From: Symsagittifera roscoffensis
Taxonomy: Eukaryota; Xenacoelomorpha; Acoela; Convolutidae
Length of the DNA: 64,000 nucleotides
Reading direction: 5' to 3'
Assembly: GCF_963678635.1 (NCBI RefSeq)
Contig: NC_087068.1
Coordinates: 40,077,649 to 40,141,648 of the forward strand
In this document: piece by piece, positions 20,026-28,880 of the stretch
Layout of the letters: the number at the start of each line of letters is the position of its first letter
How positions within the stretch are numbered: position 1 is the first letter of the stretch
Program-made: the position numbers and the translations under genes
Notes under the pieces: model-generated
The model's input: only the letters and a program-made list of their open reading frames with translations
What the model was told of the DNA's origin: nothing
The model's database searches: none

Positions 20026-21596
20026 AAATGATTCGGCGTCAAAGCCTCAAGACTATCGGGGTCGTCAGAAACGGGAGTGAGTGGACGGGCGTTTAGTGAA
20101 CCTTCAACTAGGCACATGGTTGTGTTCAAAATCTCGTCAGTCAACTTTCTTGACCCTAAGATTGCATAAAACACACGCTTACAACTGCGCACCATTCGCT
20201 CCCATGCTCCACCTTGATGTGGTGCACTTGGCGGATTATACTTCCACTTAATGCCTTTGTGTACGAGCGACAGTGAAGCTTCTGTGTTCCAATTTTTGAA
20301 GCACAGAAGAAGCTCTTTTTCGGCTCCTACAAAGTTTGTTCCGTTGTCCGACCAAATTATTGAGGGTGTTCCTCGCCTAGAAATAAAGCGCTCGATAGCC
20401 ATCACACATGAACTTGTGTCCATGGATGGAACCAACTCAATGTGAATTGCGCGATTCGTTAAGCAAGTAAATAGAAAACCCCAGCGTTTCTCGGAAGATC
20501 GACGAATGGTTACATGAAATGGTCCAAAATAATCGACGCCGCAGTTCAAAAATGGTGGCTGGCGGTAACCTAGACGCTCCGCGGGAAAGTCAGACATCAT
20601 TGGAGTAACGGTTTTCGCTTTTCGCTTTCTACAGCACACGCAATGTGTTTCAATAGCTCTTAGTGCAGATCTTAAGCGTAGTACAACAAATTGCTGATGA
20701 ATGACGGAACGAAGGTAGTCGACTGACTGATGTTCATGCTTAATGTGATAAAAACGGAGAAACAATCGGATTAGGCGATGGCGGCTATCCAACATTATTG
20801 GATGGCGAGTTTCGAATGCGGTTGCAGAGAGACGTTGGATACGGCCGGTAGATCTAATTAAACCGTTCGGCCCGATAAAAGGCGAATACGATGATATACG
20901 GCTCGACGTTTTCACATATTTTCCAGCTGCTAATTGTTTACTTTCAGCTGGGAATGACTCTAACTGCGAAAGTTGCAAAAGTTTTTCCTCTGAAATAACA
21001 AGTTCTGCTGGATCAATTATGGCCTTATCTGGTGATCTGAAATGTCTATGCTTAGGTGAGAGTCTCAACATATATGCGACCAGTCGCTTTATCTTGGAGA
21101 ACGAGCTATACTCTTCCCAAGGGAAGGCAAAGTCAGTCGAAACTGCAGTGCACGGAAAATTGGAAGAGACCTCTAAACCCTCGTTTAGATCGTAGACCGG
21201 ACCATCCAGGCGAATTTTGTCAGTAACTTCCCTAATTGGATTGAAAGGCCAATCAGAAGTTTTCAAAAAGGAAGGGCCGTTTACCCAACTGCTTTGCTTG
21301 AGGGAGTCAGCAGTAATACCTCTAGTTCCGGTGTCAGCGGGGTTGTCTCCACTCAAAACATGGAACCATTGGTCAATTGATGTTGACTCCAGAATCTCGG
21401 CTACTCGATTGGCTACAAACACGGGCTGTTTGCTTGTCGAGTTCAACCACTGAAGGACTGTTGTGCTGTCAGTCCACATGAACACTTTGGAAATACTCAG
21501 TGTCAGAGCTTTCTCGATATCATCCTTCAGGCGACTGGCAAAAAGCGCAGCCTGAAGTTCCAACTTCGGAATTGAAAGCAACTTCATCGGGGCTAC
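19908..21596 (-). pseudogene. BEL-1 RNase H and integrase
   Basis: A 559-residue open frame. Near its start is the RNase H part (IPKLELQAALFASRL, then FMWTDSTTVLQWLNS, then GDNPADTGTRG). Integrase follows: a zinc-binding HHCC-like region (HCVCCRKRKAK), then the catalytic core with CGVDYFGPFHV (first Asp), IIWSDNGTNFVGAEKEL (second Asp) and HQGGAWERMVRS (Glu), and the typical LNARPLTP and LTPNHFLLG motifs. All three catalytic acids are present. The frame is cut at its start by a TGA at about 21,597 and at its end by a frameshift, which gives a false C-terminus of about 40 residues. Confidence 0.92.
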
Positions 21597-22080
21597 TCAT
21601 GCTTTACCGAAAACAAACGCTAGTTGACATTTGGAACAGGCGTTTTTCTGAGCTCGAAGGAATGCTACAGAACAGAAAACGTCCAATGAGCTATCACCGA
21701 ACATGTGCAGCTCAACCTCATCTACTGAGAAGTCAAAATAGCAACGAGGTATTTTGAGCTGCCCTAAAACTGGCAAGCCAGAGTGCCATTCAGTGAATCT
21801 GCGGCACAACTCAATTGGCAGTGGGTCGTCCCACTGTTGGCCACTCAATCTCCAGATATCTTTCAGTAACAAACGTGCGCGTACGGTATACGGGGCGACA
21901 AGACCTATGGGGTCGAACACGGAGGACACAAAACTAAGGAACGATCGCTGCGTAACAGAGTCTTTGAGTTCGCGGTTGACTCCTCTGCTCAGAACCAACG
22001 TATCGGTGACGTGGTCCCATTTGAGACCGATAACATGCAATGCGGTTTCCGGATTATTCGCAGCGGTAAAAAATTTCCTT
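21597..22080 (-). pseudogene. BEL-1 reverse transcriptase end and connection region
   Basis: About 150 open residues containing SFVSSVFDPIGLVAPYTVRA, a hallmark of Pao/BEL pol, then DIWRLSGQQWDDPLP and MFGDSSLDVFCSVAF, where the Asp belongs to the RNase H start. The frame ends at a TGA that replaces an Arg codon (CGA) expected from the family consensus, after which the same frame continues into the next open stretch. A frameshift near 22,070 separates it from the palm domain. Confidence 0.88.
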
Positions 22081-22827
22081 ACTGTTGTGGGCGCTGGTCT
22101 TAGGGGGATTTAGTTTCGAAGACAAATTGGGAACGTTGCTAATAAATTTTGTAAGATTAAACCCACCCAACTTAAGCAGTTCAACTAAACTGCGACTTAA
22201 CCTTAAAGCAGTTTCTGGGTTTTTCACAGACCCAAGGTAGTCATCCATGTAAAAGTTGTTAAGCACGGCGCACAGTTCAACTAAACTGCGACTTAACCTT
22301 AAAGCAGTTTCTGGGTTTTTCACAGACCCAAGGTAGTCATCCATATAAAAGTTGTTAAGCACGGCGCAAGCGGCATCGGGGTAACGATCTTGGTTATCGA
22401 CGGCTGTTCGGCGAAGAGCATAGTTAGCACATGTCGGAGAATCTTTAGCTCCAAATATATGCCTTGTATATTGAAATACACTCACATCTGATGTGGGGTC
22501 CTCCCGCCACAAAAAACTCAAGGAACGTTGATCGCTTTCTAGTAAGCCGACCTGCATAAACATGCCTTCGATATCTGCGGAAATTGCGTATTTGTGCTCT
22601 CGGAAGCGCATTAAAACGAATAAAAGGTTCTGAAGCAGATCGGGGCCGACGAGAAGGGAGTTATTCAGTGAACTGCCGTGAAACCTAGAAGCACCGTTTA
22701 AAACGCGCCGAACTTTGCCGGGTTTGTTGGGATTTGAAACTGGGTGGTGCGGTACGTACCGTTCTCGGTCTGATGTTTTTTGAGTCGTGAGGGCTAACCG
22801 GGACCACGTAACCCTTCTCGACATCAC
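22054..22827 (-). pseudogene. BEL-1 reverse transcriptase palm, with doubled YMDD box
   Basis: Motifs in order: VRRVLNGASRFHGSSLNNSL, then LLVGPDLLQNLL, then AISADIEGMFMQVGL (motif A Asp), then FGAKDSPTCANYAL, then FYMDDYLGSV (catalytic motif C). Motif C with its flanks, a 32-residue block starting CAVLNNFYMDD, is present twice in tandem and in frame. The duplication inserts 32 residues into the palm, so this copy is unlikely to polymerise normally. The frame is also shifted near 22,800 relative to the preceding segment. Normal Pao proteins have one such box. Confidence 0.92.
22177..22368 (-). repeat. 96-bp tandem duplication over the YMDD box
   Basis: Two adjacent 96-bp units (22,177-22,272 and 22,273-22,368) differ by a single base, in the Tyr codon (TAC and TAT). 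In frame, so the protein gains exactly 32 residues. Confidence 0.97.
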
Positions 22828-23317
22828 TTCGGATATCTGATGCGTATTGAGTTTTCAGGTTTAAATCTTTCTCTAGACGCTTTTCAAGAGACTTAAACTG
22901 GACCAACGAAGCGTAAAAGTTATCGGGAAGATGAATGTTGTCATCAGCCCAGAGCATTCCGACAATATAACGACTGCCATCATGAATCGTGGTTGAGTCA
23001 AGAATTTTTTGTGCACGTTTATCAGCTGAGGAACGGGGATCAGCTTGTTTAATCGTGCCATACGACTCTAGCTCGTACCATTTCTTCACTTGGTCGGCAA
23101 GTGCTACGTCCTCAACATTGCACTTGAAAGTGGTGGCTCGAACATCAATTGGTGATGGAAGTGGGCCACTGAGAACCCAGCCAATGGGCATACGGACAGC
23201 GACAGGAGTGTTTTGATTTCGTCCTTGGAAGTATTCGAGAGGCTTGATTGCATGAAAGACATCCTGCCCTAATATCATCTCAACGTCGGAATAGTTGTAG
23301 ACAATAGTTTTAATTGG
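22685..23317 (-). pseudogene. BEL-1 protease end and reverse transcriptase N-terminal part
   Basis: Continues in the gag-protease frame after an internal TAG. ILGQDVFHAIKPLEYF is the late protease motif, followed by VRMPIGWVLSGPLPS (a conserved Pao linker) and, further on, YIVGMLWADDN and LPDNFYASLVQFKSLEKRL, the start of the reverse transcriptase region. The frame ends falsely at 22,685 after a shift near 22,800. BEL-2 has matching pieces at 51,720-52,090. Confidence 0.88.
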
Positions 23318-26086
23318 CTACAGATATGGAAACCTGTCTTGGAAAATGGTAACGTCAATGGTTTCGGAACCAACGCTCAAACTGTCTTTCACAAACGGCG
23401 TAACCCTATACGAGTATTCATGGTGGTCGCATTTGGCAAAAACATTCACTTCGACTTGTTGCGTGGGAACGGATTCCGTCGAACTGAAGCTGTTTACCAG
23501 AATATCTAGCTGTTGGCCAGTTAAATTTAAACGCTGTGCTAGGCCCGCCGAGACGCATGAGTGGGTACAACAGGAATCGCACATTACAAGAGCAGTGGTC
23601 ACATCTGTGTGTGAACTTATTTCCAATTGAAGCACAGGAAGGAGTCCCGTAAGTTTCTTGTAAGACGACGAACCGGCTACGTTTGATGACGAAGTTTGCG
23701 GCTTATTCCGGTTCGGCGGGGCGGTACTGTTTGAGTTCGAATGGCTTGCATTATTGCTATTGTTTAACTCTTTGTTTGCAGACCTTACGCTGAAAACTTT
23801 CTCAGCACCATGTAACAAGACATAATGGGGGCTTTCACAACCAGGCTTAGTGCATTTTCGGGCTTTAGGGCATTTTCGGAACATGTGTTCAGGTTGAAAG
23901 CAAGCAAAACACAACCCCTTTTGTGCGGAAAAATGAGCTCGTTGAGTTGGGGTCTTTTCCTTAAACACAGAACAACTCCAGAGTGGGTGTTTACCATTGC
24001 ACTGGAGGCACGGAGCATAAATTGGTTTTTCAACTTTTGAAGCAGCGGCAAAAACTTTTGTAGGTGGTTTATGGAAACAAGTCTTTGGAGTCTCCTCAGG
24101 TCGTGACTTATTCTGACTCACACGCATAAGTTCAAATGCCTCAGCCTTGTCGCGGAGCCACTCATTAAAGTCTAAAACGGTTGGCTGTCTCCAACATTTC
24201 TTTACAGAGTGGAGAGACCATGACTCTTTCATATTTGGAGGCAATTTTGAAATAACTTGATTCAAAACGGATGTACTCTTCAAGTCATACTCATATCCTA
24301 ACGATTTTAAAACGGCGACAAGACTGGATATACAGGAAGCGAAACTGATAATGTTTTCTGAATTGTGCATTTTGAGAGGTGGAAAATTCGAAAGTTTTTC
24401 AAGATGAGCTGCCACAATCGTCTGTGGTTGTCCAAATTTCCTCTCTAGAGTTTTCAAAGCGTCCTTGTAGAATACTCCACTGTAAGCGAATTCGGCAATT
24501 GCATTCTTCGCTTTGCCTGAAACGAGAGTTTTGAGATATGTCAGTTTGACATCATCACTTAAAACTTTTGCATCGATTGCACTTTTGAACTGACCAAACC
24601 ATTCAGGCCACTGCAACGGATTCCCGTCGAAAGAAGACAATTTCCATTCAGGCAAGGGACCTTTCTGGCTCAGTGTCAAGATTTCAGCTAGATCTTGATT
24701 TGTGATTGGTCTACTGCCCGAGGACGTAAATGGGCCATATTGTTTGTTCTCATTTGTATAAGGCGGTTTTGAATAGATTGCGGCGTCTAAAGTCTTAGGA
24801 TCACCGACATAAAAAGTTGTTCCTCCGCTAGAGAACGGTTGAACATTCGATGGCTGTGTGACATAATATGAGTTAGGGGAGAAGGTGACTGCTGGAGGAT
24901 TGAGAGGACCAACGTTAGTTGGTAAAAGCGGTTGGTACACAAAATTTGCGGAACTACTTGGGAAAAAGGTTTGTTGAGCAATGGGCATTGAGCTCGTCGG
25001 GATATTAGAATGATGAAAACTACTCTGCATCAAAGGGTTGTAGTTGCATAGCTTGGTCAAAGGTAGCTGTTCCTGTGGCTCATACGTACTGTTTAACTTT
25101 GGTTTTGGCAAGCGGACACTTGTATTTGAAGTATGAGGGACGTTAACACTTTGTGAGTTTATACACGTGGTTTCGAAATAATCAGCAAATGGATGTGAGT
25201 TATTAATCATCGTCAGATTTCGACTGAAAGGCGGTTCAATACTTGAAAATGACAAGAACTCGGAAGCTGGTTCCAGATTGACACTTTGGACTGGCGCCAC
25301 GGGCTGAACTATTTCCTGAGTTGGGAATTGAGTGTTCAACCAACTTCTTGTCCTGTCTTCCTCCGTTTGGTTCTCCTGAACGGCCATTGCCAATTTCGAT
25401 CTGCTACGACGAAGTTCACAAATTTCAGAGGCGTCTTCCAGATATTCAGCCTCTTCGATAGTTGCTTCAGCTAGCTTTTGACGGCTTTCCTCTACAACCA
25501 CATCAAGAACAAGTTGACCCTTCATCGACTGAATCTGGATCTCTTGCTTTTTCAAAGGAAGCTTAGCCTCTACTTGGCGTTCAACTTCCTCGCGTCTAAT
25601 TTTTGCAAGGGCTGCTTCTCTTCGACGCTCACTCGAAGTCATTGATGCAATCTTATAACGCTGTGAAAGGGGTTTCTTGGAATGGACGGATTCGCTTGGC
25701 GTTGGGGTTTGTGCAGTTGCTACCTGGTCCTCTTGATGTTTAATTTGAAAGTAATATTTAGCTAGACCTAATACATCGTCATGTTTTGCAGTGGTAGATC
25801 CTAGGTAAAACTCAAGTTGATTTATTGTTTCAGCAGCGTTGTTGCTGTGCATAGACAAAGATTTAAGCTCATCATTTTTCTCTATAATTTTTTGTAAGCA
25901 AATGCTAGATTTTTCTATGTACGTTTCAATTTTAGCTGGTCTATCATTCGCACTTATATATTCCGTAATTTTGGCATGGTAATCGAAAAAATTTGTTTCT
26001 AACTCTTTCCTGGCAAGATAAATTTTGTTTAGCTTCTGGCCGAGATCAAGCTCCATTTCGAAATATTTGTTTTTAAATAAGAGCAA
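23318..26086 (-). CDS. BEL-1 gag, running into protease
   Basis: A 922-residue open frame. Residues about 1-130 are helical. About 150-260 form a charged coiled coil (SSERRREAALAKIRREEVER). About 260-480 are Pro/Ser/Asn-rich. About 485-670 match the DUF1759 capsid-type region (LPEWKLSSFDGNPLQWPEWF). Two zinc knuckles follow: CLQCNGKHPLWSC and CFACFQPEHMFRKC. The protease begins near residue 830 with ALVMCDSCCTHSCVSAGLA, where the usual DSG/DTG is DSC. The end is a TAG between Leu and Pro; BEL-2 has a Gln codon there, so the stop looks like a CAG-to-TAG mutation. Start: the first ATG; a second Met is 10 residues in. Confidence 0.93.
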   Translation of the reverse strand: MLLFKNKYFEMELDLGQKLNKIYLARKELETNFFDYHAKITEYISANDRPAKIETYIEKSSICLQKIIEKNDELKSLSMHSNNAAETINQLEFYLGSTTAKHDDVLGLAKYYFQIKHQEDQVATAQTPTPSESVHSKKPLSQRYKIASMTSSERRREAALAKIRREEVERQVEAKLPLKKQEIQIQSMKGQLVLDVVVEESRQKLAEATIEEAEYLEDASEICELRRSRSKLAMAVQENQTEEDRTRSWLNTQFPTQEIVQPVAPVQSVNLEPASEFLSFSSIEPPFSRNLTMINNSHPFADYFETTCINSQSVNVPHTSNTSVRLPKPKLNSTYEPQEQLPLTKLCNYNPLMQSSFHHSNIPTSSMPIAQQTFFPSSSANFVYQPLLPTNVGPLNPPAVTFSPNSYYVTQPSNVQPFSSGGTTFYVGDPKTLDAAIYSKPPYTNENKQYGPFTSSGSRPITNQDLAEILTLSQKGPLPEWKLSSFDGNPLQWPEWFGQFKSAIDAKVLSDDVKLTYLKTLVSGKAKNAIAEFAYSGVFYKDALKTLERKFGQPQTIVAAHLEKLSNFPPLKMHNSENIISFASCISSLVAVLKSLGYEYDLKSTSVLNQVISKLPPNMKESWSLHSVKKCWRQPTVLDFNEWLRDKAEAFELMRVSQNKSRPEETPKTCFHKPPTKVFAAASKVEKPIYAPCLQCNGKHPLWSCSVFKEKTPTQRAHFSAQKGLCFACFQPEHMFRKCPKARKCTKPGCESPHYVLLHGAEKVFSVRSANKELNNSNNASHSNSNSTAPPNRNKPQTSSSNVAGSSSYKKLTGLLPVLQLEISSHTDVTTALVMCDSCCTHSCVSAGLAQRLNLTGQQLDILVNSFSSTESVPTQQVEVNVFAKCDHHEYSYRVTPFVKDSLSVGSETIDVTIFQDRFPYL

Positions 26087-26243
26087 AAAAAAATAGTGTC
26101 GGTTGACGGAATCAAACTAGAGTCAATTCAAGTAGCCGCGTCCTATACCGAACGCGAGGATCCTCGCAAGACCCTTACAATTCTCGTTGCATACGGAACA
26201 GAAGGACAACAAACTACAAGATTGAAAATAAAGATGAATTTAA

Positions 26244-26262
26244 CTAATGGAAAAAAAACAAA
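26244..26262 (-). promoter_or_regulatory. Possible 3' splice site before gag
   Basis: On the minus strand GATTTGTTTTTTTTCCATTAG ends 19 nt after the stop of the leader frame. A long pyrimidine run and AG resemble an animal splice acceptor and could let gag be made from a spliced RNA that skips the leader frame. Unproven. Confidence 0.25.
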
Positions 26263-26946
26263 TCAAGATTTATAATGCCTAACAAATGTTAAATATTCTT
26301 CAACTGTTGTCATTTGTGAAATCTTTTGCCTATCTGCTTTTCTTTTCCCTGAACTTGGTCGATGACTTTTAATTTTATTGATAAGTTCGGACAGATTGGG
26401 GAAATAACGTCGAATGATTCTCAAATTTTTTATTTCTAAAAACGCCGGAGGATGAATTAATGTAAGCTTACGAATTAGTTCTTTATTGCTAGCTTTTCTT
26501 TTTGATATTAAATATTTGGTCACATTGATTGTTAATATTACTGTTTCAACCAAACGTCCATAAATATTAGGGGTATTTTGACGGTGTACGTAAATAATGG
26601 CTGATATTTTGTTTTTAAATTCTTTTAAAATTTTAATCAGATTTTCTGGTGTAAGTGGGTTATCGTTGTTTGATCTATGCTTGCTCAATGAATTATTTAT
26701 AACATCGTGCCAAATTATAAAGTTTTTCTCTATCATACATTTTGGAGAATTGCTTAAAAGATATTGAACAGTCTTTTGCCGGTTATTTGCATTCAAATTA
26801 AAGCTTAAACCTGGAACTGCTTTAAAAGTGTCGTCGAGGCGTTTTTGTAGAGTTAATGGTAATGTATTTACGGAGTGATGGAGAGAACTCGCAGCAATGA
26901 TGAACACCATTGAGAGTGATAAGCGATACGATTGTTTTAATGGCAA
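26263..26946 (-). CDS. BEL-1 5' accessory protein, SGNH-hydrolase-like (proposed)
   Basis: An intact 227-residue frame between the leader and gag, 176 bp upstream of gag on the same strand. Residues 13-22 (MVFIIAASSL) form a first strand ending in Ser where SGNH hydrolases have GDS. VPG at 44-46 is the second block position. FIIWHDVINNSLS (76-88) sits where the GxND block would be. ISAIIYVHRQNTP (114-126) and VILTINVTKYLIS (136-148) are further strands, and IHPP at 164-167 is where the catalytic His-Pro falls. The C-terminus (190-210) is basic. The same hydrophobic start could instead be a signal peptide. BEL-2 carries homologous sequence at 46,000-48,200. No such frame is standard in BEL elements. 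Fold assignment is my inference. Confidence 0.6.
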   Translation of the reverse strand: MPLKQSYRLSLSMVFIIAASSLHHSVNTLPLTLQKRLDDTFKAVPGLSFNLNANNRQKTVQYLLSNSPKCMIEKNFIIWHDVINNSLSKHRSNNDNPLTPENLIKILKEFKNKISAIIYVHRQNTPNIYGRLVETVILTINVTKYLISKRKASNKELIRKLTLIHPPAFLEIKNLRIIRRYFPNLSELINKIKSHRPSSGKRKADRQKISQMTTVEEYLTFVRHYKS

Positions 26947-27804
26947 TCAATTTAAGGAGTCTGTTGATGTAAAGTCGTCACATAGAAATGAAAAAAAAAA
27001 TTTATCACGATAAGAACTTTAAGAACCCTTAGCTGAGGGTTTTTTAAGGTTTTGCTAAGGCTTCGATTAAGTACTATTTAAGTTAACGCGTACGGTTTAT
27101 CGGTTAAACTCAACGACGTTACGGCGAAACGGTAGTAACGGTCGCGGTGGTATGCGGCCGAAAACGGGGCGAGCCGAGCAAATTTTTTAAAGTTTATCCA
27201 ACCACTGGAGGAAACCGAGGTAAGGATTCACTCAAAAAATTTTGCTCGACACGATTGACGGTTTAAATGTTTGAACGGGCGAGACGAAAACGGTGTTTTC
27301 CCATTTTGCTCTAAATTCGGGCAAAAAAAAAAAATTTTTTTGTCAGTGAAAGTTTTGGGAAAAGTTGGAATAAATTTTTTTTCGAGAAATTTTTTTTTTG
27401 AAAATTTTTATTTATTTTTTTGCGAAAATTTTTTGGAAAATTTTCTGAATATTTTTTTTTCACAAAATTTTTTGGGTTCGAGATTATCCTCGGGTAATAG
27501 GGTACTGGGTATGAACTAGGATTAGGTATCTAGTACGGTCTTAATCGGTTTGCAATTAACAACATCGTATGTAATTTTATAGCACTGATAATCAAAAAAG
27601 TAGCACTTTTTTTGGTTAAAAAACTAGCACAAATTAGAGTCTAAAAGTTAGTTGAAAGCACAGGTTCGATCTTACAAGTTTTTTGCAGGGAGTCCAAAAG
27701 TACACGAAGATTCCACAGAAAAACCACTTTCCGCCTTGTGTGATGTCGGCCTTCTGGCTTGTCGGCTTTGTTTTGACTTGTGGTGCTTTCCCCGTTTTTG
27801 ACTT
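26947..27804 (-). other. BEL-1 leader, distal part
   Basis: Non-coding. It contains a hairpin with AACCCTTAGCTGAGGGTT (about 27,026-27,043), a CpG-rich stretch at 27,100-27,180 (GCCCCGTTTTCGGCCGCAT in element sense) that is conserved in BEL-2 at about 45,737, and A/T homopolymer stretches at 27,315-27,470. Confidence 0.7.
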
Positions 27805-28003
27805 GAGGTCACACGAAATTGTGTAGGGCTCCTTGGTTTGGAGAATGAGGTCGCTCAAAATTGTGCAGGGGTCGTTCCTTGCTTCAATTTGAGGTCGCAC
27901 AAAATTGTGCAGGGGTCGTTCCTTGCTTCAATTTGAGGTCGCCAGTGGGTCGCTCCTTGATTCAATTCGAGCTCGCATTAAATTGTGTTCGGGTCGGTTC
28001 CCG
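27805..28003 (-). repeat. Tandem 42-44-bp repeats next to the primer site
   Basis: Five degenerate units each starting GAGGTCGC/ACAC (27,805, 27,847, 27,891, 27,935, 27,968). The second and third are identical at 43 of 44 positions. The last runs into the primer site. Repeats at this place could act in packaging or primer placement. Confidence 0.8.
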
Positions 28004-28016
28004 AGTCGCGGCACCA
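27999..28016 (-). other. BEL-1 primer binding site
   Basis: TGGTGCCGCGACTCGGGA begins three bases after the 5' LTR end. It starts TGG, as needed to pair with a tRNA CCA end. I cannot name the tRNA. Confidence 0.7.
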
Positions 28017-28019
28017 AAA

Positions 28020-28459
28020 TATTCTGGCCTTTTTTATAACTTTTTTATAACTTATAAAAACAGGAAACAGAATCGGTTTAATTCAAGAGAATCAATAAAC
28101 GGCGAATTTTAGTAATTTTTTATTGCACGGAATTAGCAACAACATTACACGTATCAAGTTAAAAAGTGGGATTGTTCATGCCCTGATTTGTGTGATTTAT
28201 GTGTTTTTTCACAATGCGTTCATACTTAGTTCACGCAGTTTAATTAACAGAAACTCAATTGCAAACCAATTTTGAACCGATTAAAATATTAGCATTTTAT
28301 GTTCTGTCAGGTTCGGCTCAAATAGGATTCTCAAATGAAACGACTTAGGTGAGAATCGAACCCACGCCGAACTCCCCGGAAGGCACTCTGTATACGCTGA
28401 GCTATATAGCTGATATTGATAAGCAACTATACTGGCTTTATACTATACTTTCATACTTT
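28020..28459 (-). repeat. BEL-1 5' LTR
   Basis: 440 bp, about six differences from the 3' LTR. Contains the same tRNA-like segment (28,341-28,412). Confidence 0.92.
28341..28412 (-). other. tRNA-like Pol III promoter segment in the 5' LTR
   Basis: Same A-box-like and B-box-like words as at 19,521-19,592; two of the six LTR differences fall here, between the boxes. It lies near the 5' end of the LTR, upstream of gag in element sense. Confidence 0.45.
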
Positions 28460-28563
28460 AATGCTATGTAGCATTAACAGATCGAGAAGAGATGAGAGCT
28501 CCAAGGTCAGCCGGATCATCTCTCATATGCGAGAAATGCTCCTGGTTGGGTCGACGAACCATA

Positions 28564-28880
28564 TTTCTGCCTCGTTTTGGTTCTGAGGTAGATCGGTTTC
28601 GGGCAGCTAGTTGATTGGCAACATTTCATTTCATGCATAAATTAACCGTAATTATCGGAAATTACGAGTCATCAAAGAATATTAAACTGACATAAAATTC
28701 GGTATTTATTAAAAGCAAAATTCAATGTCATAAAATACGCAAAATAAAAGTATTCTTAAATTTATTTTAAAGCAACGCCTGAACAACTTGTGAATTTTTT
28801 TTCGGACTTTTAATTTTTCTCACAGAAATTTCATTAGCTATGACCATGATTTTTCCGCTATGTTTTCTAGCGAGAACAAT
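28564..28880 (+). repeat. Direct repeat flanking BEL-1, right copy
   Basis: Matches 18,854-19,180 with substitutions and small gaps (roughly 75-80 percent by eye), much more diverged than the BEL-1 LTRs, so this pair is older than the BEL-1 insertion or comes from a different element. It starts 104 bp outside the 5' LTR. Confidence 0.65.

Larger units (their letters stand above)
19200..28459 (-). mobile_element. Pao/BEL LTR retrotransposon (BEL-1)
   Basis: A 9.26-kb element on the minus strand with two 440-bp direct LTRs differing at about 6 positions by eye (about 98.6 percent identical), so it is a recent insertion. Element order: 5' LTR, primer site, 1-kb leader with 42-44-bp tandem repeats, a 227-codon accessory frame, gag of 922 codons running into protease, reverse transcriptase, RNase H, integrase, tail, 3' LTR. 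Gag contains a DUF1759-like region and pol contains typical Pao motifs. Pol carries two stops and about three frameshifts, so the copy is probably not autonomous. Clean target duplications are not visible. Confidence 0.95.

Noticed and set aside
20251-25474. Plus-strand frames inside BEL-1 (for example 21,500-21,757, 21,754-22,113, 23,346-23,630)
   Set aside because: Antisense shadows of a pol/gag gene with recognised motifs.
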